From SVEL01 sp045123575 (lineage in GTDB: Bacteria > Bacillota > Clostridia > Lachnospirales > Lachnospiraceae), in NCBI GenBank assembly GCA_045123575.1, contig JBGVKG010000042.1, forward strand, positions 9,616 to 73,615: a stretch of 64,000 bases of DNA, read 5' to 3'. Positions 9,555-18,042 of this stretch are shown piece by piece (the first letter of the stretch is position 1; each line of letters opens with the position of its first letter). The notes below the pieces were generated by a model. The model did not search any database, was not told the origin of the DNA, and saw nothing but the letters and a program-made list of their open reading frames with translations. A program made the position numbers and the translations under genes.

Positions 9555-10781
9555 TTGAATATTCTTGTTATTGGAAATGGTTTTGATTTAGCGCATGGTT
9601 TACCTACTAAATATACAGATTTTTTGGAATGGGTAAAAGCTGAGTACGGACTGTATACAAAGCTACGTGAAAGTAATGATGATATTGTTGTGGGAGCAAA
9701 CATACGAGTTGACTGGGCTATAGTTACGTATCCTAGCCAAATAAGCGTAGAAGTTTTAGAGCAGAGGGAAGTACAGAAAGAATTATGGGAATGTATGTCA
9801 GATAATATATGGATTGACTATTTTTTAAATAATTCGGCATATATAAAGGATAATTGGATTGATTTTGAGTGTGAAATATCTAAAATAATACGTTCCATAG
9901 ATTGCGACAGAGACGAAATTGAATTGGATGAAGAAATTTACGTTCTATCTAATGAGTTTCTATGTAGAAAGTTCCTTTATAAGGACTGTTCGTCTTTATT
10001 TGAAGATATGAATGGAAAAGAGGGAATATCATTTCAAGTATTACTTGATAAATTATATCATGATTTAAATAGGCTTATACGGTTGTTAGAAATATATTTA
10101 GAGGTGTATGTAGAAGAAATAGATTGCGTAAAGATTTCACCAGATTTAAAAAATATGCATTTTGATGGCGTGTTAAGTTTTAATTATACAGATACATATA
10201 GAAGAGTATATGGTTACAGAGGCAGAACTAACTATGACTTTATACATGGTCAAGCAGATATAAATAATTCGATATATACAAATAATATGGTGTTAGGTAT
10301 AGATGAATATTTATCAGATGATAGAAAAGATAGTGATGTAACCTTTATAGCCTTTAAAAAATTTTTTCAGAGAATATACAAATGTACTGGAAGTGAATAT
10401 ATAGAGTGGATAAACAAAATTAATGTTGAAAGGGTGATTAGAAATTATGAATATGTAGGAGAAGATGAAGATGGTATGGAGACATGGGAATTACAGCCAG
10501 CATTTGAGCACAATCTCTATATTTTCGGACATTCATTGGATATAACTGATAAAGATGTTCTGAAAAAGCTTATTATGAATGATAGAGTTAAGACGACCAT
10601 CTTTTATAATAAGATATCTGATGAGCATGGTAAAACAGATGGAGGTAAGAAAAGCCTTGCTATGAAAATTACAAATCTTGTGAAAGTAATTGGTCAAGAT
10701 GAATTGATTAGAAAAACAGGTGGAAGTCATAAAACAATTGAATTTAAATTACAACAAGATATGGTAGACATAAATGAATAG
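9555..10781 (+). CDS. abiH: AbiH-family abortive infection protein
   Basis: The N-terminus NILVIGNGFDLAHGLPTKYTDF is the AbiH hallmark, and internal blocks such as LSFNYTDTY, IHGQ and VLGIDEY fit the same family. The protein has 408 residues. AbiH was described as a lactococcal phage abortive-infection gene whose mechanism is unsettled. Translation starts at a TTG (9555) placed correctly after GAGGAG at 9541-9546; no in-frame ATG gives the conserved N-terminus. The gene lies 45 bp after the restriction endonuclease and may be read with it. Confidence 0.85.
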   Translation: MNILVIGNGFDLAHGLPTKYTDFLEWVKAEYGLYTKLRESNDDIVVGANIRVDWAIVTYPSQISVEVLEQREVQKELWECMSDNIWIDYFLNNSAYIKDNWIDFECEISKIIRSIDCDRDEIELDEEIYVLSNEFLCRKFLYKDCSSLFEDMNGKEGISFQVLLDKLYHDLNRLIRLLEIYLEVYVEEIDCVKISPDLKNMHFDGVLSFNYTDTYRRVYGYRGRTNYDFIHGQADINNSIYTNNMVLGIDEYLSDDRKDSDVTFIAFKKFFQRIYKCTGSEYIEWINKINVERVIRNYEYVGEDEDGMETWELQPAFEHNLYIFGHSLDITDKDVLKKLIMNDRVKTTIFYNKISDEHGKTDGGKKSLAMKITNLVKVIGQDELIRKTGGSHKTIEFKLQQDMVDINE

Positions 10782-10791
10782 AGGAATTGTA

Positions 10792-11330
10792 ATGATTAGA
10801 AATGACAAGAAAAATATTTATGCACTTCAATCGGTTCCCCTGGTAGTGGCAAAAGCTACCTAGCCAGAAGCCTCAGCCAAAAACTAAATATTCCAGCCTA
10901 CCATATGGACAACCTATATTGGCGTTCAGACAAGACGCACATCACTAGAGCGGAACTTGTGACTATTATTGCAGACATTATGGAACGTGATGAGTGGCTT
11001 ATAGATGGTAATTACATATCTACTATGGAGCAACGCATACAAGGTACAAATGTAATTATCTATCTTGATTTACCTACAGAGCAGTGCATTGATGGTATAC
11101 GTAGCCGTATGGGTAAGAAACGAGATGATATGCCATGGATAGAGGAGTCTTTGGATGAAGAATTCCTAGAATTTGTCCATAACTTTGAAGATGAGATTAA
11201 ACCACAGATAGAGGAATTGCTTAAGCGATATCCAGATAAAAAAGTGATTAGACTTACATCTGCAGAGGAGAAGGAACACTTTAAGGCTATCGACAATTAT
11301 GATGAACTGTTATCTTGGAAGGTTAATTAA
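10792..11330 (+). pseudogene. frameshifted P-loop kinase (FlaR/adenylate-kinase-like)
   Basis: The main frame encodes IGSPGSGKSYLARSL, a Walker A, then YHMDNLYWR, DGNY and LDLPTEQCIDGIRSR. This is the pattern of topology-modulation/FlaR-type nucleotide kinases. The ribosome binding site GAGG (10781-10784) points to ATG 10792, but that frame (MIRNDKKNIYAL) differs from the Walker A frame. In the Walker A frame there is a stop just upstream, at 10803. One small indel near 10825-10832 would join the two, so the gene is probably broken. The first in-frame ATG after the P-loop (10905) gives a 141-residue protein that lacks the nucleotide-binding loop. Confidence 0.7.
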
Positions 11331-11373
11331 CCTGTAAGTCAACCGCATACACCGACCAGAAAGGAGCCCCACC

Positions 11374-12123
11374 ATGCAAACCCTAACCCAACATCTCTCA
11401 TCCCTCATCGCCACCCACCACAACATAGTATTTTTCGGCGGTGCAGGAGTCAGTACAGCCAGCAACATACCAGATTTTCGTAGTGCCAAGGGCTTGTATA
11501 GTATGAGACTTAAGAAAAATTCCACACCAGAGGAACTAGTGTCCCACACATTTTTTGTCAGATATCCAGAGGATTTCTTTGAGTTTTATAAGGAGCATTT
11601 AATATATCCTGAGGCTAAACCTAATGACTGTCATATAGCGTTGGCGAAGCTTGAGGAGATGGGTAAGCTCAAGGCAGTAGTTACTCAGAATATCGATGGG
11701 CTTCATCAGGCAGCAGGTAGTAAATGTGTGTATGAGTTACACGGTTCTGTACATAGGAATTATTGTCAGGATTGTGGAGCATTCTATGATGGTAGCTATG
11801 TGCGTGAGTATGATGGTATACCTAAGTGCCAGAAGTGTGGTGGTGTTATTAAGCCAGATGTGGTATTGTATGAAGAAGCATTGGATGATAATGTTGTTAG
11901 AAATGCTATTGATGCCATATCAAAGGCAGATATGCTTATAGTAGGCGGTACCTCTCTTATTGTATATCCGGCAGCAGGGCTTTTGAGATATTTTAGAGGA
12001 GATAAGCTTGTGCTTATTAATAAATCCACTACATCAGCAGACGCTAGTGCAGACTTAGTGATTCATGATGATATTGCCAAGGTTATGAAAGTGGCAGTAG
12101 AGGGAGTCATAGGGGAGTCATAG
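11374..12123 (+). CDS. cobB: Sir2-family NAD-dependent protein deacylase
   Basis: This sirtuin has 249 residues. The NAD-binding motif GAGVSTASNIPDFR is near residue 24, QNIDGLH near 110 and the catalytic His lies in ELHGS. Two Cys pairs (CQDC and CQKC) form the structural zinc site, and GGTSLIVYPAAG closes the Rossmann fold. It should remove acyl groups from lysines, producing nicotinamide and O-acyl-ADP-ribose. AAGGAG precedes ATG 11374 at good spacing. It follows the broken kinase and ends before a strong hairpin. A defence role is possible in principle for sirtuins, but this one has the plain housekeeping CobB length. Confidence 0.92.
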   Translation: MQTLTQHLSSLIATHHNIVFFGGAGVSTASNIPDFRSAKGLYSMRLKKNSTPEELVSHTFFVRYPEDFFEFYKEHLIYPEAKPNDCHIALAKLEEMGKLKAVVTQNIDGLHQAAGSKCVYELHGSVHRNYCQDCGAFYDGSYVREYDGIPKCQKCGGVIKPDVVLYEEALDDNVVRNAIDAISKADMLIVGGTSLIVYPAAGLLRYFRGDKLVLINKSTTSADASADLVIHDDIAKVMKVAVEGVIGES

Positions 12124-12184
12124 ATGAAAAATGCGGATAGCCAGAGCTAAAGAGAAGAGAATGGCGAAAGAATATAAATAAGCA

Positions 12185-12246
12185 AAAAAATCCTCCTAGG
12201 TAGTTATGGTGAGTTGAAATAACTTCAATGCTACTTAAGAGGATTT
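12185..12246. terminator. bidirectional terminator between converging genes
   Basis: AAAATCCTC and GAGGATTTT pair around a second short stem (GGTAG/CTAC). A/T runs on both sides allow termination for the sirtuin (plus) and the NifX-like gene (minus). Confidence 0.7.
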
Positions 12247-12266
12247 TGTTGTTTTAATGATGTGGA

Positions 12267-12644
12267 TTATTGATGTTCGCCGCAGTTGTGTCCTTCGTGA
12301 TGATGGTCGTGGTGATGAGTGCATCTTGCATTTGGATTATATTCTAGAGTACCAGCGATTAAGCTAGCTACAGCACTATCTGCATCACCCATTATGCCAG
12401 GATAGAGTTTTATATTTGCCTCTGCTAGAGCTGAGATAGCGCAGCCGCCTATGCCACCACATATAAGCGCATTTGCACCTAAGTCAGCTAATACAACTGC
12501 TAGTGCGCTATGCCCGCTACCGTTAGTATCTACGATTTCTGATGAGAGGATTTGTCCGTCTTCTACAGTGTAGACCTTGAATTGCTCTGTGTGTCCAAAA
12601 TGCTGGAATATCTGTCCGTTTTCGTATGTAACTGCTATTTTCAT
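12267..12644 (-). CDS. NifX/NifB C-terminal-like metal-cluster protein with His-rich tail
   Basis: The 125-residue product starts MKIAVTYENGQIFQHFGHTEQF and contains GGIGGCAISAL, the dinitrogenase iron-molybdenum cofactor (Nif11/NifX/NifB C-terminal) fold. Such small proteins in anaerobes usually bind or carry Fe-S or heterometal clusters and do not imply nitrogen fixation. The last 20 residues hold about nine histidines and two cysteines, a likely metal-binding tail. It starts four bases after the metallo-hydrolase stop, so the two form one operon. Confidence 0.8.
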   Translation of the reverse strand: MKIAVTYENGQIFQHFGHTEQFKVYTVEDGQILSSEIVDTNGSGHSALAVVLADLGANALICGGIGGCAISALAEANIKLYPGIMGDADSAVASLIAGTLEYNPNARCTHHHDHHHEGHNCGEHQ

Positions 12645-12648
12645 TTTT

Positions 12649-13425
12649 TTACCAAACCTTTCTTTGTCCTGTGGACAAGTAATGTAATCTATTCATATAT
12701 TTTGACATATATGCGAACTGTTCTGTGCCCGTACAGTGGCAAGTGTAATACTCTGTGTGGAAGCTGTCAAGATATTTGGCATATTCTTTTAGGGTGTCAT
12801 CAAGTGGTAGCTTAGAGAAGTGGAAGCCACCTACTAGTATATCGGGTTTGAACCAGTTGGCTATGTTTAAAATACCTTTGTGGGAGCATCCACTTATAAG
12901 TATTTTTTTGTTGTTTTCTTCTATAAGTAGATAATGTTCATGTCTGAAATCATCGGGTATAAATTGACCATCCACCATCATATTTAAACCAAAGCTACCA
13001 AGGTCATATGCTTTTTCATAATCATTGCAGGAGTATAATGTTAGTCCAGGTGCGATAGTCATTTGATTGAAGTTTTCAATCAAGCGGTTATGACCATATA
13101 AAGTTGTGTCTAAACCTATGTATTTATTTACGCCATTATAATGAGGCTCGAATGCAGAACTACTTACATAGACAGGTGCATTGTGGTTAATGTCTAAAAA
13201 TGCTTTTAAGCCTCCGCCGTGGTCGTAGTGACCGTGAGATAGTACGGCGATATCTACTTTAGATAAATCTATACCTAGTTTGGTTGCATTTCTTATGAAC
13301 ATATCACTTTGCCCCATATCAAATAATATGTTGTGGGAATCGGTTTCTATGTATAGTGATAAGCCGTGCTCGGTTTCGTAGTCTGGGTTTTCGCTTGTGT
13401 TTTCTACTAGAGCGGTTATGCGCAT
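12649..13425 (-). CDS. metallo-beta-lactamase-fold hydrolase (COG1237-like)
   Basis: This 258-residue protein contains LSHGHYDHGGG, the HxHxDH di-metal motif, then GCSHKGILN and a late HCTG that supplies another ligand. Length and motif spacing fit the COG1237 group of metal-dependent hydrolases, often named after a pterin-like phosphate synthase. The substrate cannot be told from sequence. It is co-transcribed with the NifX-like gene, a pairing that suggests a shared metal or cofactor task. The RBS (AAAGGAA on the minus strand) precedes the ATG. Confidence 0.82.
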   Translation of the reverse strand: MRITALVENTSENPDYETEHGLSLYIETDSHNILFDMGQSDMFIRNATKLGIDLSKVDIAVLSHGHYDHGGGLKAFLDINHNAPVYVSSSAFEPHYNGVNKYIGLDTTLYGHNRLIENFNQMTIAPGLTLYSCNDYEKAYDLGSFGLNMMVDGQFIPDDFRHEHYLLIEENNKKILISGCSHKGILNIANWFKPDILVGGFHFSKLPLDDTLKEYAKYLDSFHTEYYTCHCTGTEQFAYMSKYMNRLHYLSTGQRKVW

Positions 13426-13461
13426 AATGTATGATTCCTTTCTATAGTTTCAATCACAATA

Positions 13462-13491
13462 CAAGGTGCTGTCCATATAAACAGCACCTTG
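13462..13491 (-). terminator. strong hairpin between SDR and metallo-hydrolase genes
   Basis: CAAGGTGCTGT pairs perfectly with ACAGCACCTTG around an eight-base loop. It lies after the SDR gene and before the metallo-hydrolase start. No good U-tract follows on the minus strand, so it may partly attenuate rather than end transcription. Confidence 0.5.
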
Positions 13492-13518
13492 AAATCTTTT
13501 AATTATAAATATTACAAA

Positions 13519-14280
13519 CTATAATGTAGCACCGAAGTCTGATACGATGATCTGACCTGTGATAGCTCTTGACTCATCACTTGCAAGGAAGAGTAAGATA
13601 TTTGCAACATCCTCTGGCATACAGATAGGCACTGACAGGTTCATGTGCTTTCTCATCTGACCGAACATATCCTGATTGAGTGTTGCAGGGTCTGTCTTAG
13701 CCATAGGTGTAGCGATTGAGCTTGGGTTAATAGAGTTACAACGGATGCCTGTGCCTGCGAAACGCATAGCTGTGTGCTTTGTTAAGCCGATAACACCAGC
13801 TTTGCTAGTAACGTATGCAGCACCACCAGTACCGAACTGACCTGCAACTGAATCAAGGTTAATGATAGAACCGTAGTTATTCTTCATCATTTCCTTAACA
13901 GCAGCTCTTGTACAGTAGAGAGTACCCTTTGTATTGATGCCAAACACCCACTCTAAGTCCTCGTCCTCGAAGCAGTCAATTGGCTTAAGACCAGCTTCAA
14001 GTACGCCGGCATTATTAACGAGTATATCTACTCTGCCGTACTTTTCTACAGTCTTAGCAACAAGATTTTCACAATCCTCTACCTTTGATACATCTGTCTG
14101 TACTACCAAAACTTCTCCGCCAGCAGCTCTGATTTCATCAGCTACTTCCTCAAGCTGTGGAAGACGACGAGCGCTGATAACAACCTTTGCGCCTTCTTTT
14201 GCGAATAACTTAGCTGTAGCGGCACCTACACCTGAGTTACTACCTGTGATAATGGCAACTTTACCTTCTAAACGTCCCAT
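13519..14280 (-). CDS. short-chain dehydrogenase/reductase
   Basis: This classical SDR has 253 residues. TGSNSGVGAATA near residue 12 is the TGxxxGxG NAD(P) site. NNAGV lies near 88, the catalytic Ser in NLDSVAGQ and YVTSK gives the Tyr-x3-Lys pair. It resembles FabG- and hydroxysteroid-dehydrogenase-type enzymes; the substrate cannot be assigned. SARR after the first beta-alpha unit suggests NADP preference. It has its own RBS (AAGGAGA) and lies between two hairpins, so it is probably transcribed alone. Confidence 0.85.
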   Translation of the reverse strand: MGRLEGKVAIITGSNSGVGAATAKLFAKEGAKVVISARRLPQLEEVADEIRAAGGEVLVVQTDVSKVEDCENLVAKTVEKYGRVDILVNNAGVLEAGLKPIDCFEDEDLEWVFGINTKGTLYCTRAAVKEMMKNNYGSIINLDSVAGQFGTGGAAYVTSKAGVIGLTKHTAMRFAGTGIRCNSINPSSIATPMAKTDPATLNQDMFGQMRKHMNLSVPICMPEDVANILLFLASDESRAITGQIIVSDFGATL

Positions 14281-14402
14281 TTTGTTAGTCTCCTTTCACG
14301 TATAAAATAACTTGCACAGTTACCTTAGATTATAAGTTTTATGTGGGATTAAGTCAACAAATTATGTGAACAATTATAGAATAATTCGCTAACATAAAGA
14401 AA

Positions 14403-14431
14403 ACTTGAGGTCTCTATACGAAACCTCAAGT
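14403..14431 (-). terminator. terminator of the putP-like gene
   Basis: ACTTGAGGT pairs with ACCTCAAGT, and on the minus strand the stem is followed by TTTCTTT. It lies 55 bp after the symporter stop. Confidence 0.75.
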
Positions 14432-14485
14432 CAGTTAAAAAAATCAATTTATTATACCTAATGCACTTGGTATATCAATCTTACT

Positions 14486-16012
14486 TTATACACTTTCAAA
14501 CTCTTCTACAATTTCCTTTGAAGGTGGAGCTGTCAGTAAGCTCACAACTACGATAACTATGCTTGAGCAGATAAATGCTGGAAGCAACTCGTAGATAGCA
14601 AAGAGACCGCCTATTGGAGCGATAAGGTACTTCCATACGAATACCATGATACCGCCGACTAACATACCTGCCAATACACCGTTTCTGTTGGAACGCTTCC
14701 AGAACAGTGCGAATAACATAGCTGGTCCAAATACAGCACCGAAGCCTGCCCATGCAAATGATACGATCTTAAATACTGAACTGTTAGGGTTCCATGCGAT
14801 GAATACGCCTACAACAGATATGAGTATTACAGTGATTCTAGCAGCTAACATAGAGCCTTTGTTTGAGAGCTTGATGCCAAGCCAATCGCTCATAATGTTC
14901 TTTGACACACTTGAAGATGCGGCTAAAAGCTGTGAGTCTGATGTAGACATAGTACAAGCTAGTATACCAGCTAATATTAGTCCAGCCATAATGATAGCGA
15001 ATATGCCATTCTTGCTAAGAAGCATAGCTGCCTTTATAATCAATGTCTCAGCCTCTGAAGAGCCAATGAGAACGTCAATGGCACCAGCTTTCGACATAGA
15101 GTATCCGATGATACCGATGAAAATAGCAACGGCCATAGATATAACAACCCATACAGAAGCGATTCTTCTAGATAACTTTAACTTATTCTCGTCTTCTATA
15201 CCCATGAAACGGAGTAAGATGTGAGGCATACCGAAGTAACCAAGTCCCCAAGCAAGGGCAGAAGCGATAGTTAATGGGTTATATGCAGTTGATGCACCAG
15301 TTGTAGGGTTATGTGAAGCGAATAGTGTTAAATATCCGTCAAGGTCCTTTGCGTTGGCTATGACAGCGTCTATGCCACCAGCAACATTTATACCGAATAC
15401 TACTACGATGACGAGAGCAACTGTCATAACGATACTCTGTATCAGGTCAGTAGTACTAGCTGCCAGGTATCCACCGAGGGCTGTATAAGCTACGATGATG
15501 ATTGCACTAGCAATCATAGCTGGCACATATGGAATATCAAATAATGTAGCAAACAGCTTTCCACAAGCAGCGAAGCCGGAAGCTGTATAAGGAACGAAAA
15601 ATATTACTATAAATATAGCTGATATGGCCAATATAGCTTTGCTGTTATCTCTATAACGGTTAGAGAAAAACTCTGGAAGAGTGATAGAGTTGTTTGCCTT
15701 GGCTGTGTAGCGACGCAGTCTCTTGGCAACGATAAGCCAGTTTAAATATGTTCCTATGGCTAAGCCTATTGCAGTCCAGCCTGCTTCTGCGCAGCCTGTC
15801 AGGTAAGCTACACCAGGTAGTCCCATGAGAAGCCAGCTACTCATATCTGATGCCTCGGCACTCATAGCTGTAACGATAGGGCCTAACTTTCGTCCGCCCA
15901 AGTAAAAGTCGCCAACGTTTTTATTCTTTGTAGAATAGTATATTCCGATGGCAATCATACCTAATAAATAAATGACTATAACGGTTAATAGTCCGATGGT
16001 TGTACTGTTCAT
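14486..16012 (-). CDS. putP: sodium/proline symporter of the SSS family
   Basis: This 508-residue membrane protein has about 13 hydrophobic segments. The N-terminal YxLGGRKLGPIVTAMSAEASDMSSWLLMG block is typical of PutP and carries the Ser/Ala sites that shape the Na+ and substrate pathway. TMSTSDSQLLAASS in the middle is the second family signature. It should import proline with Na+. The gene runs opposite to a second SSS transporter, with about 230 bp between the starts. AGGAGAC precedes the start on the minus strand. Confidence 0.85.
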   Translation of the reverse strand: MNSTTIGLLTVIVIYLLGMIAIGIYYSTKNKNVGDFYLGGRKLGPIVTAMSAEASDMSSWLLMGLPGVAYLTGCAEAGWTAIGLAIGTYLNWLIVAKRLRRYTAKANNSITLPEFFSNRYRDNSKAILAISAIFIVIFFVPYTASGFAACGKLFATLFDIPYVPAMIASAIIIVAYTALGGYLAASTTDLIQSIVMTVALVIVVVFGINVAGGIDAVIANAKDLDGYLTLFASHNPTTGASTAYNPLTIASALAWGLGYFGMPHILLRFMGIEDENKLKLSRRIASVWVVISMAVAIFIGIIGYSMSKAGAIDVLIGSSEAETLIIKAAMLLSKNGIFAIIMAGLILAGILACTMSTSDSQLLAASSSVSKNIMSDWLGIKLSNKGSMLAARITVILISVVGVFIAWNPNSSVFKIVSFAWAGFGAVFGPAMLFALFWKRSNRNGVLAGMLVGGIMVFVWKYLIAPIGGLFAIYELLPAFICSSIVIVVVSLLTAPPSKEIVEEFESV

Positions 16013-16140
16013 CTTTTGTGTCTCCTATATCCATAATTTTTTTACTGGCTTATTATATACTAAAAATAGAAAATAGTCGACAAGAAATTTTAATAAAGCA
16101 CCACTTTAATGCAATTGAGAGAAAAAATATCAATGCAGCA

Positions 16141-16169
16141 TTGACAAAATAAGGATTGTATTTTATAAT
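16141..16169 (+). promoter_or_regulatory. sigma-A promoter of the second symporter
   Basis: TTGACA (16141-16146) and TATAAT (16164-16169), both perfect consensus, are separated by 17 bp, about 70 bp upstream of the symporter start. Confidence 0.8.
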
Positions 16170-16241
16170 TTAACGCATACACGCTTTAAAGTCACAAAGT
16201 CAGTGTGAGAGGACGAAAAAATCTTTAGGAGGAATTGGGAA

Positions 16242-17765
16242 ATGGCAATTAAGATTGCATTGTTAGTTGTTTTCTTTGGAATGATGATAGGAGTTGGTAT
16301 ATATTCCAGAAAGCATACAAAGAGCGTTGATGATTTTGTACTAGGAGGAAGAGGTGTAGGTCCTTGGCTTACAGCATTTGCCTTTGGTACGTCATATTTT
16401 TCGTCGGTAGTATTTGTAGGATATGCAGGACAGTTTGGTTGGAAGTTCGGTTTGGCATCTACTTTCATAGGTCTTGGAAATGCATTTATAGGTAGTTTGA
16501 TGGCTTGGGTGGTTCTTGGAAGAAGAACAAGAGTTATGACACAGCATTTAGAGTCTAAGACTATGCCGGAGTTTTTCGGAAAAAGATTCAATAGTGATAA
16601 ATTGAAACTGGCGGCATCTGTTATAGTATTCGTATTCCTTGTGCCGTATACAGCATCCATTTACAATGGTCTATCAAACTTGTTTGGAATGGCATTCGAT
16701 ATAGATTACAAGATATGTGTTATCGTTATGGCGGTACTTACTGGTGTATATGTTATCGTTGGTGGTTATATGGCTACAGCAATCAATGATTTTATACAGG
16801 GTATAATTATGTTAGTAGGTATATGTGCCGTAATTATAGCTGTTTTAAATGGACAGGGTGGTTTCTACGAAGCTGTAATGAAGTTATCAAAGATTCCAAG
16901 TGAAGTACCTATTACTTTAGGTCAGGAAGGCGCGTATGCTTCATTTTTTGGTCCAGACCCAATGTCTCTTTTGAGTGTAGTTATATTAACATCTCTCGGT
17001 ACATGGGGATTGCCACAGATGGTACATAAGTTTTATGCTATAAAGGATGAGAAGTCTATTAAGACAGGAACAGTTATATCTACAGTATTTGCAGTAGTAG
17101 TAGCTGGTGGTTCATATTTCTTAGGTGGATTTGCAAGATTATTTGAAGATAAAGCTAAATATGTAGATGGTGTGTTACAGTTTGACAGTCTTATACCAGG
17201 TATGTTATCAACATTGTCAGATTTACTTATAGGTATTGTGGTAGTACTTGTGTTGTCAGCGTCTATGTCTACATTATCATCGCTTGTTATGACATCTAGC
17301 TCAACACTTACACTTGATTTTATAAAAGGAACTATAGCTAAGAATATAAGCGAGAAGAAGCAGGTGCTTATAATGAGAATATTCATAGCAGTATTCATTA
17401 TTATATCAGTAGTGCTTGCACTTGACCCTCCAACATTTATAGCGCAGCTTATGGGTATCTCATGGGGGGCGTTGGCAGGAGCATTCTTGGCACCATATAT
17501 GTATAGTTTATACTTTAAGTGGGTTACTAAGGCTTCTGTTTGGGCAAGTTTCGTATGTGGTGTAGGTATAACAGTTGCTAATATGTTCTTTAACTTCTTC
17601 TCAAATTCAATCGTAGCAGGAGCAGTGGCAATGATAGCAGGACTTATTATCGTACCTATTGTTAGTTTAGTTACTCCTAAGCTTAGAGGCGATTTGGTTG
17701 GAGATATATTTAAGTGCTACGAAAAGACGGTTGTGGTGTCTAAGAAAAAATCATTGGAAGAGTAG
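16242..17765 (+). CDS. sodium:solute symporter (SSS family), substrate unknown
   Basis: This 507-residue transporter has the SSS pattern: DDFVLGGRGVGPWLTAFAFG near residue 30, ESKTMPEFFGKRF near 105, VPYTASIYNG near 133 and ASMSTLSSLVMTSSSTL near 335. It differs from the neighbouring PutP-like protein and could carry another amino acid, a pantothenate-like acid or a sugar acid. AGGAGGAATT precedes ATG 16242. It is monocistronic, between its own consensus promoter and a hairpin terminator. Confidence 0.82.
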   Translation: MAIKIALLVVFFGMMIGVGIYSRKHTKSVDDFVLGGRGVGPWLTAFAFGTSYFSSVVFVGYAGQFGWKFGLASTFIGLGNAFIGSLMAWVVLGRRTRVMTQHLESKTMPEFFGKRFNSDKLKLAASVIVFVFLVPYTASIYNGLSNLFGMAFDIDYKICVIVMAVLTGVYVIVGGYMATAINDFIQGIIMLVGICAVIIAVLNGQGGFYEAVMKLSKIPSEVPITLGQEGAYASFFGPDPMSLLSVVILTSLGTWGLPQMVHKFYAIKDEKSIKTGTVISTVFAVVVAGGSYFLGGFARLFEDKAKYVDGVLQFDSLIPGMLSTLSDLLIGIVVVLVLSASMSTLSSLVMTSSSTLTLDFIKGTIAKNISEKKQVLIMRIFIAVFIIISVVLALDPPTFIAQLMGISWGALAGAFLAPYMYSLYFKWVTKASVWASFVCGVGITVANMFFNFFSNSIVAGAVAMIAGLIIVPIVSLVTPKLRGDLVGDIFKCYEKTVVVSKKKSLEE

Positions 17766-17798
17766 GTTTTGATTTAATATTATATAATAAAGTAAAAT

Positions 17799-17846
17799 AC
17801 TCCCTTTAGGTAGATTTAGTAAATAACTAAGTTACTTAAGGGGAGT
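17799..17846 (+). terminator. terminator of the symporter gene
   Basis: ACTCCC...AGGTA pairs with TTACTT..GGGGAGT and is followed by TTTTTG. Confidence 0.7.
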
Positions 17847-17901
17847 TTTTGTTAATGCTGAACAAATTAATAAAAAAATGAATATCTTAGAAAAAAATAT
17901 C

Positions 17902-17931
17902 TTGTATTGATTGCTAATTTTGTACTATAAT
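17902..17931 (+). promoter_or_regulatory. promoter and leader of guaA
   Basis: TTGTAT, an 18-bp spacer and TATAAT (17926-17931) give a transcript with a leader of about 105 bases before ATG 18043. The leader has short possible hairpins (GCC-TAAA-GGGC; GAATAC...GTATTC) but does not show the conserved core of a purine riboswitch. Confidence 0.6.
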
Positions 17932-18042
17932 AAAAAACGCCTAAAGGGCATAGTCTGATAAGATGTTTATATATGAATACATTTTGTATTCCGATGGAAT
18001 ATGAATTATCGGATTAATTTTATTAACGTAAGGAGAGTAACG

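Noticed and set aside
12267..12644. Evidence of nitrogen fixation
   Set aside because: The NifX-like fold is common in non-diazotrophic anaerobes and no other nif gene is present.
14646..15224. 192-residue plus-strand ORF
   Set aside because: It is antisense to the putP-like gene and has the composition of a shadow of a membrane protein gene.
17926..18042. Purine riboswitch in the guaA leader
   Set aside because: The conserved three-way junction and loop sequences are not present; only short hairpins can be drawn.
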